A stretch of 51,977 nucleotides of DNA from Candidatus Adlerbacteria bacterium RIFCSPLOWO2_01_FULL_51_16. Its GTDB lineage: Bacteria > Patescibacteriota > Minisyncoccia > Phycocordibacterales > SBAW01. The stretch is from the NCBI GenBank assembly GCA_001775485.1, contig MEWX01000026.1:1-51977 (forward strand). The letters are read 5' to 3'. Positions 1 to 9,042 of the stretch are shown here, one piece after another. Every line of letters starts with the position of its first letter. The first letter of the stretch is position 1. A program made the translations under genes and the position numbers. The notes beneath the pieces are model-generated. The model saw only the letters and a program-made list of their open reading frames with translations, was not told the DNA's origin and ran no database searches.

Positions 1-1482
1 TTCCGTAAAGGCGGTAGTGTTTGCATTCAAATTCGCGGAGGCGGGCTGGAGTCCTTTTATCAGAAGTTCCGCCCGGACAATACCCGGCACATTGAATTGA
101 TACAGTAAGATGACGACCGCTACTCCGACAATCGGTGCGGCGATGGCGAGTGTCTTATCGCCCGTCGGGCGGGAGAGGAACATCCATGCCGGCAATTCTC
201 TGCGCGAGAGCCCGTGGGCAAACGCAAGCAGCATGAAGAAGTAGACGGCGCTTATGAGGTTGTCAAACACAAACATGCTGTGAAAAGCGTACGCGGCTAA
301 GAGCCCCAGGAGTGCCGCTTGCTCGGGAGGTTTTAGAGTATCGGTGCGAAAAATTGCCCACGCGGAAAGTAGAAAGAATGAAATAAAAAGCAAGAAAGCC
401 GGAAGCCCCGCGGCAATCAACCAATCAAGAAACTCGTTGTGGGCACGGTCGAACCATTGCTCCTGCGCGTACATGCGCGGGTCGTAGTATTTATTGAACA
501 CAAAGTTAAAGCTCTCCTGTCCCCAACCGACGATAGGCCGCTCCTGAAAACCCTGATACGCCATGTTCCAAATAAGGAAGCGCGACTGCGTCGTTCTGTC
601 CTCAAGCGAAATGGAGGCCAAGCGCGAGAGCGCGGGAGTATTTTTAATAAACGTTGTGTCTTTGACCCCGAAGAAAACAATGACAAGAACTGCTAATCCT
701 CCGAGAACCCCCCAGGAAATTTTGCGCAATGTTTTCCACTCCGGCGTCTTTGCTTGCCAGGCGATGTAGAGAGCCATAACAACAAGCCCGCCGAGAACTC
801 CTAAGATGGTGCCTCGTGTCTCGGTAAAAAAGAGGGCGATGAATTGCAAAAGGAGTGCCGAGCCGTAAAACGCTTGGAGCCACCCCGAGCGTCGCTCCCG
901 CATGAGCATAAAGAGCGTGAGGAAGATATTGAAGAGCATAAATACCGCGAGGTAGGTTGCGTTGCCGAACGTGGTGTCAACGCGTGGACCGCTCTGAGTA
1001 CTTATCGCGAGCCAGCCGAATACCTGAAACAAGGCGTAGAGCCCCTGGAGTAGGGAGACGCCGATTGAGGTCTGGAAGAAGCGTTCCCACAGGCGATCGG
1101 CGGTCAACACCGCTCCGGCAATAACAAAATAGACAAAAAGATGGAGCACCGTGGCATAGCCTTCCATGCGCTCAAAATTGCTCCAAAAACTTTTTGTGGG
1201 GTCAACGCTGAAAATGGTCGCAACACCTACCCACACGACAAACGCGAGCATCGCCCACATAAGGTAGGAGGAGCGTGGGCGGTATTTCGGCTCGCGGAGC
1301 GCCAAAAGAATATAGAGCCCCAAAAGAATTTCAATAAGAATGCGGAATGCAAAATTTTTCCCCGTAATGTAAGGGAAATACATCGCCGGGAACATCCCTC
1401 CGCTCGCGACAATAAAGGTAACAAACGGAATAAGAAAAAGCCCGGTCAGTGTGCTCCAGCGCAAGGAAGCGGTGTAATTCAT
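1..1482 (-). CDS. O-antigen ligase/polymerase-like membrane protein (3' end outside window)
   Basis: This open frame runs from an ATG at 1482 to the window edge, giving 494 codons without a stop, so the C-terminus is missing. The product is a polytopic membrane protein with hydrophobic segments from about residue 12 onward and a large loop holding R346-A-H-N-E-F-L. An Arg-x-His-Asn core of this kind is the signature of the Wzy_C / O-antigen ligase family, whose members join polyprenyl-linked glycan units or ligate them to an acceptor on the outer face of the membrane. It lies just downstream of the GT9 gene (33-nt gap) on the same strand. In an organism that probably has no LPS, a polymerase or protein/teichoic-type ligase role is as likely as true O-antigen ligation. 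The family call is solid and the acceptor is unknown. Confidence 0.85.
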   Translation of the reverse strand, partial: MNYTASLRWSTLTGLFLIPFVTFIVASGGMFPAMYFPYITGKNFAFRILIEILLGLYILLALREPKYRPRSSYLMWAMLAFVVWVGVATIFSVDPTKSFWSNFERMEGYATVLHLFVYFVIAGAVLTADRLWERFFQTSIGVSLLQGLYALFQVFGWLAISTQSGPRVDTTFGNATYLAVFMLFNIFLTLFMLMRERRSGWLQAFYGSALLLQFIALFFTETRGTILGVLGGLVVMALYIAWQAKTPEWKTLRKISWGVLGGLAVLVIVFFGVKDTTFIKNTPALSRLASISLEDRTTQSRFLIWNMAYQGFQERPIVGWGQESFNFVFNKYYDPRMYAQEQWFDRAHNEFLDWLIAAGLPAFLLFISFFLLSAWAIFRTDTLKPPEQAALLGLLAAYAFHSMFVFDNLISAVYFFMLLAFAHGLSRRELPAWMFLSRPTGDKTLAIAAPIVGVAVVILLYQFNVPGIVRAELLIKGLQPASANLNANTTAFTE

Positions 1483-1515
1483 ACAGAAATACTATATCAC
1501 TCTGTCGCTCCTGCG

Positions 1516-2655
1516 CTACCGCCCAAGATGTTGCAGAAGATCCTCAATTTCTCTAACCACCGATTCTCGCGTGGTTGATTGTGCTTGTCGTCTTGCCTCT
1601 ACCCTGTCAATCATGGCCGCGTTCATGATGTGGAGCGCGGGCACCTTGCGCCCGGGAGGCACTACAACGCGATGTTTGGGGCCTCGGGGTGGTTGTTCAT
1701 TTTCATCCATGGGCCCGATAATATCCACTGTCGGAATGCCAAATGCCTCCGCGATATAGATGGGGCCCGTGTCGCTCGAAATAAAAAGACGTAACTGGCC
1801 TACGAGCGCTTTCAGCTCTTCAATAGAAAGTTTCCCTGCCGTATCGACAAGGCGCATACGGGGCGGTAGCGCCCTCTTCATCGCGTCTACTTCTTCTTTA
1901 TCGCCCGGAGAACCAACAAGAACAATGGTCGCGGCATGTTTACGCGTAAGCACATCCGCAAGGTAGGCAAAATGCTCCGCTCCCCATACTTTTATTTTAC
2001 TCCCCGCGCTGGGAGCAATACCAACAAGAAAATCCTTTTTAAAATCGCACCCTCTCTCAATAAGCATGCGCCGTATACGCTCAACAGTTTCCGGAGCCAC
2101 GGCAAGTTCTTTGCGGGTATCTTCGCTCATAATGCCAAGCGGTTCCAATAAACGTAGATATTCGCGCGGGGCGTATGAGCCCATGCGGTGAGGCACGACC
2201 GTCGCAAAGCGGGAGAGGATCCGGTACACCCGCGTGTTATACGACGACCATCCGTTCGTAATATACGGCACCGCAACCAGTGGAATCCGTGCACAAAGAA
2301 AAGCGGTGAGCATTTCCGGGTCGGGGCTTGTCATGCAGACGAAATCAAACTTCTCTTCGCGCAAAAACTTCAACAGCGCAAAAAACCCGGGAGGACGTAT
2401 ACGGTACATATCGATACGCGGATGCCCCGCGAGCAGTTCTTTATTGACGGCGTTCCCCATAACAGTGAGGTGCGAGTGCGGGTAGCGTTCCTTTACCGCA
2501 CGGAAGAGCGGAGTCGTGCATACCATATCGCCCAATTTTGATCCCTGTACCACAAGGATATGCCGCGGCACACCCGCCTTTTTGCGCAACATCCACGCAA
2601 CAGGAGTGACTAGGATAAAGAAGATGTTTTTTAGCAAGGCAAAAAAAGAATTCAT
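1516..2655 (-). CDS. Glycosyltransferase family 9 (heptosyltransferase-like)
   Basis: The 379-residue protein has the GT9 GT-B layout: an N-terminal Rossmann half with LGDMVCTTPL (41-50), the family's G-D-x-x-x-T/S-P segment, and a C-terminal half with SSDTGP at 293-298, which lines the nucleotide-sugar site. Residues 4-23 are hydrophobic and may anchor the enzyme to the inner membrane. Relatives transfer ADP-heptose to LPS core, but family members in Gram-positive and CPR bacteria use other sugars, so the donor is not assigned. Its ATG lies 1 nt after the asnB stop (2657), which implies translational coupling. It probably adds a sugar to the glycan polymerised or ligated by the next gene. 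Confidence 0.85.
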   Translation of the reverse strand: MNSFFALLKNIFFILVTPVAWMLRKKAGVPRHILVVQGSKLGDMVCTTPLFRAVKERYPHSHLTVMGNAVNKELLAGHPRIDMYRIRPPGFFALLKFLREEKFDFVCMTSPDPEMLTAFLCARIPLVAVPYITNGWSSYNTRVYRILSRFATVVPHRMGSYAPREYLRLLEPLGIMSEDTRKELAVAPETVERIRRMLIERGCDFKKDFLVGIAPSAGSKIKVWGAEHFAYLADVLTRKHAATIVLVGSPGDKEEVDAMKRALPPRMRLVDTAGKLSIEELKALVGQLRLFISSDTGPIYIAEAFGIPTVDIIGPMDENEQPPRGPKHRVVVPPGRKVPALHIMNAAMIDRVEARRQAQSTTRESVVREIEDLLQHLGR

Positions 2656-2656
2656 G

Positions 2657-4474
2657 CTATAGCTCTACGCGATAGTGTCGCGCCCATACCTGGAAGGTCA
2701 GTATGGCCCAAAGTAGATGGAGGTGGTAGCCCCCGCTTTCGTGCTCCAAAAACATTTTTTGAACTTCCTGCCAATCAAAGAGTGCAGCGGTAGGCGCGTA
2801 GTACTCTGCGGTGAGCGCCTCTTGCGCAAATGAGCGGAAGGGTTCAGCTCTCAACCACTTTGCGCCGGGAGAAAACCATCCGCGCTTGGGCTGCGAAAAA
2901 AGGTATTTCGGCAATCTGTACGCGAACGCTTTCTTAAGAATCAGTTTGGTGCCCCCGAGCGACACCTTCTTACTTTGGGGAATTTGTGCGGCAAGTTCTA
3001 CAACTTTTTTCCCCAAGAGCGGCACGCGCGCCTCGAGCCCCGCGGACATCGTCATTGTGTCGGTCATTGCGAGCGACTCATCCGCAAGCCAGGTCTGCCG
3101 GTCAACTTCCATGAATTCGTTTTCAAATTCTTGAGAAGAGCCCGAAGAAAGATAGGGCGCAAAAACTTCTTCCACGGGTGGAAGCGTGACTCCCGAGGCG
3201 AGAGCGCGCTGTATCGTGCTTTTTTTCTGCGCCATAAAAAGAGCGATGCGTTCCGTCCCCTTTGTATTAAGTTTGCGGAATGGCCCGTAGGAGGCGAGTA
3301 TACGGCGCAGGAGTGAGGGGGTAAAACGCCGGTACATGCTCGCGATTAAACTCCGGCGGTAACGCTCGTAGCCGCCGAAGAGCTCGTCGCCCCCGTCTCC
3401 GCCCAAAACCACAACCGCGGTTTGCCTTGCGAATTGCGCGAGCGCGTACATAGGCAGTATCGTCGGATTTGCGATTGGTTCTCCCAAATGTGCGACCGCT
3501 TCAGGAAATATCCTGACCGCATCGGAAGCGGAAAACAGCACCTCGTGATGGCGGGCGCCATACAGCTGCGCGGTTCTCCGTGCAAGATCAAAGTCGGCGT
3601 TAAATTTTTCTTTTTGTTCTTCTTCCGTTAACTCAAACCCGACCGAAAATGTATTCACATTTTTGTGCACCCGGCAAACCGAGTCGAGCACGACGCTTGA
3701 ATCAATGCCGCCGGAGAGATAGACACCAACAGGGCGGTCGGAAATAAGTTGCCGCTTAACCGACTCATCTATTTCTTTCTCAACCCGCTCCCGCCATTCC
3801 CCCGCCGCAAGCGGCCGCTTGGTGTCCCGCGCGTTCCAATAGCGCTCAAATGTAAGCGCTCCGCTCCGGACATAACCGCGCGATGCAGCCGGAAGCTTCA
3901 TAACTCCCTCAATCATCCCCTCCGGAGAGGGAGGGTAGAGAAGCTGCAGATATAGCCCGAATGATTTTTTATTGAGCCGGCGCGGAATGGGGTGCACCAA
4001 AAGCCCCGCGATTTCAGAAGAAAAAATAAACTTACCCTCTTTCTGCCAATAAAAAAATGGTTTGATGCCCTGATGGTCGCGCGCAACAAAGAGTTCTTTT
4101 TTTTCTTTGTCCCATAGCGCAAGAGCAAACATCCCGTCAAAATGTTCAACACACTCCTTACCCCAGCGAGTGTAAGCCGCAAGTATCACCTCCGTATCCC
4201 CCGTTGTTTTAAACGGATAGGGCGCAAGTTCTTCCCGCAACTCTTTGAAATTATAAATCTGTCCGTTAAAAACGATTGCGTAGCGCCCGCTTGCGTCGTG
4301 CATCGGTTGGTTAGCTTCTGCGGAGAGGTCGAGTATTGCCAGGCGGTTGTGCGCAAGCGTGATACCTTCCTGCGTGTATATCGCGGTCGCGTCCGGGCCC
4401 CGGTGTTTGGTCGCCTCATTCATTGCTCTGCCTAGCGCCTCATCGCCCCAGGTAAAGCCATTTATTGAACACAT
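2657..4474 (-). CDS. asnB: Asparagine synthetase (glutamine-hydrolysing)
   Basis: The 605-residue protein begins Met-Cys, exposing Cys2 as the class II glutaminase nucleophile after Met removal, followed by RGPDA at 25-29 and the FNGQIYN segment near 69-75. The synthetase half has the PP-loop SGGIDSS at 254-260, which binds ATP for adenylation of the amide acceptor. Full length and both active sites are intact. AsnB makes asparagine from aspartate and glutamine, but paralogues in polysaccharide clusters amidate sugar carboxylates, and this copy is coupled to glycosyltransferases on both sides. Whether the substrate is aspartate or a glycan intermediate cannot be settled from sequence. Confidence 0.9.
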   Translation of the reverse strand: MCSINGFTWGDEALGRAMNEATKHRGPDATAIYTQEGITLAHNRLAILDLSAEANQPMHDASGRYAIVFNGQIYNFKELREELAPYPFKTTGDTEVILAAYTRWGKECVEHFDGMFALALWDKEKKELFVARDHQGIKPFFYWQKEGKFIFSSEIAGLLVHPIPRRLNKKSFGLYLQLLYPPSPEGMIEGVMKLPAASRGYVRSGALTFERYWNARDTKRPLAAGEWRERVEKEIDESVKRQLISDRPVGVYLSGGIDSSVVLDSVCRVHKNVNTFSVGFELTEEEQKEKFNADFDLARRTAQLYGARHHEVLFSASDAVRIFPEAVAHLGEPIANPTILPMYALAQFARQTAVVVLGGDGGDELFGGYERYRRSLIASMYRRFTPSLLRRILASYGPFRKLNTKGTERIALFMAQKKSTIQRALASGVTLPPVEEVFAPYLSSGSSQEFENEFMEVDRQTWLADESLAMTDTMTMSAGLEARVPLLGKKVVELAAQIPQSKKVSLGGTKLILKKAFAYRLPKYLFSQPKRGWFSPGAKWLRAEPFRSFAQEALTAEYYAPTAALFDWQEVQKMFLEHESGGYHLHLLWAILTFQVWARHYRVEL

Positions 4475-4545
4475 AGGACTACTATAACTCCCTGTACAAG
4501 TAAACGGTTAGCGTCCTAAACTCGTCTCTTCTAAATAGAGAGAAT

Positions 4546-5496
4546 TCATTCCGGATGCTTCACGGTTATATTTACGGAGTCCTCAACAATGTAGCGCGGA
4601 CGCCTCTTCACCTCATCAAAAATTGCTCCAATGTATTCTCCCAACACGCCCAAAAAGATCAACTGCACTCCGCCAAATATGGAGAGCAAAACCACAACCG
4701 TCGCCCAGCCGGCCGGCAAGGAGCTGCTGGTAAGAGATTGAATGACGGTAATAATGGCCACGATAAAGCCAATGAGCGCAAACAGTGCGCCAACAATAAT
4801 CGCTGCACGCAGCGGCACTTTGCTAAAAGATATAATACCCGCTACCGCAAGCTGCAGTAATCGCGCAAGAGAATATTTGCTTGCACCCGCATAGCGCCGT
4901 CCGGTGGTAAAGTGCACCTCCGATTGTTTGAAACCAACCCAGCGTATAATGCCGCGCAAGAACATGTTCCGCTCCCCTATATCGGAGCGGATAACCTCCA
5001 CCACCCGGCCGGACATGAGCCTAAAGTCGGATGCGTTCTCGCTTATGGGAACCTCTGACATCTTATTAAGAAACCAATAGAAGAGTTTGCCTATAATCCG
5101 GCGCAGTAGACCAACGCTCTCGGTATCGTTGCGCACTGTGTAGACAATATCGTTTCCCTTTTCATACTCAGCGATAAGTGCGGGTATAACCGAAGGCGGA
5201 TGTTGCAGATCAGAATCCATCGTAATGACGACATCTGAGAGCGCGTGGTCAAGACCGGCAAGAAGCGCCATTTGATGTCCAAAATTTCTTGAAAAGCGAA
5301 TAGCCCGCACGTGCGTATCGGACCGTGCGATATGACGTAAGGTCTCATACGTGTTGTCTTTGCTGCCGTCGTCGACAAAGAGAATGTACGAGTCGTAGTG
5401 AGAAAGCTTTGTAAGCTGTTCTTTAAGGACCGCCGCAAAGTGAGCGATGCCTTCCCCTTCGTTATACGCAGGGCACACTATGGTTAAGGTTTTCAT
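4546..5496 (-). CDS. GT2 polyprenyl-phosphate glycosyltransferase (GtrB/ArnC-like)
   Basis: The 316-residue protein opens with TIVCPAYNEGEG, typical of GT2, and carries the metal-binding DxD in MDSDLQHP (93-100). Two hydrophobic segments near residues 225-255 and 265-290 and a basic cytosolic tail match the GtrB/ArnC architecture. These enzymes load a sugar from a nucleotide donor onto polyprenyl phosphate at the cytosolic membrane face, for later use by GT-C transferases outside. The start overlaps the stop of the upstream SDR/CapD fusion by ATGA (5493-5496), so the nucleotide sugar made there may be its donor; that link is inference. Confidence 0.9.
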   Translation of the reverse strand: MKTLTIVCPAYNEGEGIAHFAAVLKEQLTKLSHYDSYILFVDDGSKDNTYETLRHIARSDTHVRAIRFSRNFGHQMALLAGLDHALSDVVITMDSDLQHPPSVIPALIAEYEKGNDIVYTVRNDTESVGLLRRIIGKLFYWFLNKMSEVPISENASDFRLMSGRVVEVIRSDIGERNMFLRGIIRWVGFKQSEVHFTTGRRYAGASKYSLARLLQLAVAGIISFSKVPLRAAIIVGALFALIGFIVAIITVIQSLTSSSLPAGWATVVVLLSIFGGVQLIFLGVLGEYIGAIFDEVKRRPRYIVEDSVNITVKHPE

Positions 5497-7709
5497 ATCG
5501 ATTTTTCTTTAACACGCATCCGCTCTTTTGAAACTTTAGAGACCGTGGGAATCTCTTCTGCAATGTAGATGCGGGGGACAATGCTCTTTCGTAACTTATT
5601 TTTGTCATAAGTCAATTCCTCATGTATTTTCTCTCCGGGCCGGATGCCTGTGATAGTAATGGGAATGTCAATGTAGGGCTCAAGCCCGTGGATGCGTATG
5701 AGGTTTATGGCAAAATCCAATATTTTTATAGGTTCTCCCATATCAAGCAGCAGGATCTGGCCGTTCTTTGCGATTATCCAGGAAAGAAGCACCAGTGAAA
5801 CCGCCTCGGGGATGGACATAAAATACCGCGTCATGTCTGCGTGTGTTATGGTGACGGCGCTGTGAGCGCGAATTTGACGCAGAAAAATCGGTAGCACGCT
5901 GCCCGATGAATTAAGCACGTTTCCGAAGCGTACCGCACAAAAGCGCTTGCCGGGGTTTTTTTGCGCGAACTCCTGCACAAGTAGCTCTGCTTTTCGCTTA
6001 CTGCTACCCATGACGCTCGAAGGATTGACCGCCTTATCGGTTGATACCAGGACAAAGTCGGCAATGTCGTATTTTTGAGCCAGATCCAGGACATTTTTTG
6101 TTCCGAGATAGTTCGTTTTATACGCTTCGTCGGAATTTTCTTCCATTAACGGCACATGTTTATAGGCGGCTGCATGTACGATGACATCAACGCGGTGATT
6201 TTTTAGTATTTCCTCTACACGCTCCCGATCGCGGATATTTCCGATGTACGCTTTAAGCAACGGTCGGTCGGCATCTTTGATCGCGCGTAGTGCTTCGAGC
6301 ATATTAAAAATCCCTTCCTCCCACGAATCGAGGATAATGACACATTTTGCTTTTGAGTCGTACAGTTGACGGACGATTTCGCTCCCGATAGAGCCTGCTC
6401 CACCCGTTACTAAAAAGGTCTTACCTTTAGCTTTTTGAGAGATGCGTTCCTGTTCGGTCTTGATAAGAGGCCTCCCCACCAGGTCGGACGGGTCAATGTC
6501 ACGCACATATGAAAAATCGACCTTCCCCAAGATGATAGAAGAGACGCTCGGCAAAACTTTGATGGATACGTGCACGGGCAGGAGGCTCGTAACCTGATTC
6601 ACCATTTCTTTACCGATCGAAGGGGTCGAAACAAGCACTTGTTCTATCGATTTTTCTTCTATTATATCCGGCAGATCGTTCACGGTGCCCAGCACCTTAA
6701 AACCGCTTATCAGTTTGCCCTGCTTCTTTTTATCGTCATCGACAAACCCGAGGACCAGAATATCGGTGCGGTTCTCCTTTTTGATCTCTTTGACGAGCAT
6801 TTCGCCGGCTACACCTGCCCCGACGATGAGCACCCGCTTTTTATTGCCCAACAGCGCGCGCACCCCTTCCTCAAGGGTTGTAGTCGCTTCCCATCCGAGC
6901 AGGCGCTTGGCTTTCGCCACATTCGCTATCGAACAGGTAAAAGTTTTTGAACCTTCGGTAATGGTGTACTCCTTATTCACGAGCGAGCCGAAGATCTTTA
7001 CCATATCGCCGAGTGTTGTTCCCCGCCCCGACCCTATGTTGATTATTTCATACCGGCCTCCCTTTTTTGTCTCAAGTGCCGCAAAAATTGCTTGCATAAT
7101 ATCCTCAAGCGCAACCAGGTCGCGGACATCGCGCTTGCTACCGATTTTTATTTCTCCGGTAAATGCAGGGCCGAACTGTTCAAACAGGGCTTCAAAAAGA
7201 GTCGGCCTGCCCGTAAGTCCCGGTGAGGATTGTTTTGGAAAACCCATCACGTTAAAGATCCGTAGCGTTTGCGTTTTTATCCGGTGCTTTTTTGCGAACT
7301 CCTTTATAAGTGCCGTTTGCGCGACCTTGCTTTGGCCGTAAACATTTACCGGTTTTTCCCTAGAGGTCTCTAAAAAAGGTTTGGGTCCGACTCCATATTC
7401 CGCGGCAGAGCCTATATGCACGAGACGCTTTATTGCCGTGTGTTTCTCAAGCACTTTTAAAAGCTTTTTTGTCTCCTCAACGTTCGCCGCATGATACAGG
7501 TCATCGTGCACTGTCCCTTTTTTTGTTTTCGAATACGGAGTCAAGCCAGCAAAATGGACAACTTCCGTAATATCGGAAGGTATGTCCTCCGGGTCTTTTC
7601 GATCATAGAGCACATAGGGAACAGCTTTTTTACGCAAAAAGGCCGCAAACGCGCCCCCCAAAAAGCCATTACCGCCCGTAATAAGCACCCTCCTGCCCTT
7701 CATCTCCAT
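5493..7709 (-). CDS. Fusion of an extended-SDR epimerase with a CapD/WbpM-type 4,6-dehydratase
   Basis: The 738-residue protein carries two SDR enzymes. Residues 5-285 form an extended SDR with GGNGFLGG (12-19) and an intact YxxxK (Y124, K128). Residues 290-410 resemble the nucleotide-binding domain that precedes the dehydratase in FlaA1/WbpM proteins (IVGAGVAGEML, then DLVGRP), but the usual N-terminal membrane helices are absent. Residues 428-715 are the CapD/polysacc_synt_2 domain with GGAGSIG (435-441) and STDKAVNPSSVMGSSK, where Met567 replaces Tyr and Lys571 is kept, as in the WbpM-type SMK triad of UDP-GlcNAc 4,6-dehydratases. It likely makes a 4-keto-6-deoxy sugar and then epimerises or reduces it. 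An alternative start is Met3. It is the first gene of the minus operon ending at 1. Confidence 0.88.
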   Translation of the reverse strand: MEMKGRRVLITGGNGFLGGAFAAFLRKKAVPYVLYDRKDPEDIPSDITEVVHFAGLTPYSKTKKGTVHDDLYHAANVEETKKLLKVLEKHTAIKRLVHIGSAAEYGVGPKPFLETSREKPVNVYGQSKVAQTALIKEFAKKHRIKTQTLRIFNVMGFPKQSSPGLTGRPTLFEALFEQFGPAFTGEIKIGSKRDVRDLVALEDIMQAIFAALETKKGGRYEIINIGSGRGTTLGDMVKIFGSLVNKEYTITEGSKTFTCSIANVAKAKRLLGWEATTTLEEGVRALLGNKKRVLIVGAGVAGEMLVKEIKKENRTDILVLGFVDDDKKKQGKLISGFKVLGTVNDLPDIIEEKSIEQVLVSTPSIGKEMVNQVTSLLPVHVSIKVLPSVSSIILGKVDFSYVRDIDPSDLVGRPLIKTEQERISQKAKGKTFLVTGGAGSIGSEIVRQLYDSKAKCVIILDSWEEGIFNMLEALRAIKDADRPLLKAYIGNIRDRERVEEILKNHRVDVIVHAAAYKHVPLMEENSDEAYKTNYLGTKNVLDLAQKYDIADFVLVSTDKAVNPSSVMGSSKRKAELLVQEFAQKNPGKRFCAVRFGNVLNSSGSVLPIFLRQIRAHSAVTITHADMTRYFMSIPEAVSLVLLSWIIAKNGQILLLDMGEPIKILDFAINLIRIHGLEPYIDIPITITGIRPGEKIHEELTYDKNKLRKSIVPRIYIAEEIPTVSKVSKERMRVKEKSI

Positions 7710-7776
7710 GGTGTGTAGCCTACCGTATTTCCCTATAGAACTCTAGATATGCCGGAGAGGTTATACATGAGGTACT

Positions 7777-9042
7777 ATGGACACCATAATGCCACCCGAA
7801 AATCGTAAAAAAGCGCTTCGCGTTCTGATTCTTACCTATGTATATACAGACGGTGACCCGCGCTACGGAGGAGAAGGCAGGGTGGTTTGGGAGACGACAC
7901 AGGCTCTTGCGCGCGCGGGAGTTAAGGTATTTGTCGTTACCTCAATGAAAAATCTTAAAACCTCTCCTTATCCCAATATCACACTTTACAAAATCCCCTT
8001 CGCCAAGAAAGATTTTCTTAATTTCAACCACGGAGAACTCTTAAAAATATTTTTGTTTTCTATTCCGCTCCTTTTCCTCAAGCGGATAGATATCATTCAT
8101 CATCTCCCCACCAACGGCCCGAATCCGTTCGCGCGTTTTAAATTCGGCAGAATCTTTGCGGAGAGCGCGGACCCGGCGTGGGATTATATGAACCCCAAGT
8201 TCGGCAAAGAGTTACAGCTCGATAACGCGCAAAAATCGCAAGCAGCCGGCTACACTACCACTCGACGCGACCTCTCATCCCGCATAGCGCTTAGGTTTTT
8301 TAACATAATCGGAGTTAATGAAAAATTCCCCAAGGGAACGGATATATTTTTCTACCGAGCGCGAAGTTTGCGCCCAACTCTTGAGGCCGTGCGGCCGGAA
8401 AGCGAGCTCAAATATGTCCCCAATGGCGTCGATACAAAAGAATTTTCGCCTGATAGAAAGCCTCTGTTTAGCCGCACTCAAAAGGGTCTCCGGTTCCTCC
8501 ACGTAGGAAGTGTCTCCCGCAGAAAGGGGGTGCACCATCTTATACATGCCTTTATTTCAGTTCTGCCGAAACACCCCGAGAGCGAGCTGTTTATCGTCGG
8601 GAGAGGTGAATCCGGTTTCGTCGATGAGCTGAAGAAAGCCGCCTCCGCCTACCCGCAGATCAAGTTTTTTGACAATGTTTCCAATAAAGACCTTCCGGGC
8701 GCGTACACATCGGCAGATGTCTTTTGCTTGGTGCCTCTTAGCGGCTCAACCCCGACAGTCATGGGCGAAGCGTTTGCGTCGGGACTTCCTGTTCTGGTAA
8801 CCAAAGAAAGCGGGAGCGGCGAAGCGGTCGAGGAGCACGATGCCGGTTTTTTGGTTGAGCCGGGCGATGAAAAAGACCTCGCGGAAATGATGACTCGCCT
8901 GATAGAAAACAAGGACTTGTCCCGCTCAAAGGGAAAGAACGCACTCCTCGCTTCACAATTTTTTTCTTGGGATTATATTGCGCGTGCACTCATCAGCGGA
9001 TACGAACATATCCTGCAGATCAGAAAAAATTCTTCCCTATGA
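7777..9042 (+). CDS. Glycosyltransferase family 4
   Basis: The 421-residue protein has a GT-B fold of the GT4 type. The N-terminal half has the glycine-rich acceptor loop DPRYGGEGRVVWE (about 27-39), and the C-terminal half begins at RFLHVGSVSRRKGVHHL (near 234) and ends with the donor-site GEAFASGLPV segment. It would transfer a hexose from a nucleotide sugar to a lipid-linked glycan in the cytosol. It opens a plus-strand operon divergent from the SDR/CapD gene, with 67 nt between them. A second in-frame ATG at 7789 is also possible because no clear Shine-Dalgarno site marks either. The sugar is unknown. Confidence 0.88.
   Translation: MDTIMPPENRKKALRVLILTYVYTDGDPRYGGEGRVVWETTQALARAGVKVFVVTSMKNLKTSPYPNITLYKIPFAKKDFLNFNHGELLKIFLFSIPLLFLKRIDIIHHLPTNGPNPFARFKFGRIFAESADPAWDYMNPKFGKELQLDNAQKSQAAGYTTTRRDLSSRIALRFFNIIGVNEKFPKGTDIFFYRARSLRPTLEAVRPESELKYVPNGVDTKEFSPDRKPLFSRTQKGLRFLHVGSVSRRKGVHHLIHAFISVLPKHPESELFIVGRGESGFVDELKKAASAYPQIKFFDNVSNKDLPGAYTSADVFCLVPLSGSTPTVMGEAFASGLPVLVTKESGSGEAVEEHDAGFLVEPGDEKDLAEMMTRLIENKDLSRSKGKNALLASQFFSWDYIARALISGYEHILQIRKNSSL

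Noticed and set aside
439-1578. Plus-strand frames opposite the ligase gene
   Set aside because: They are short shadows rich in Arg, Cys and Pro inside a clear minus-strand membrane protein.
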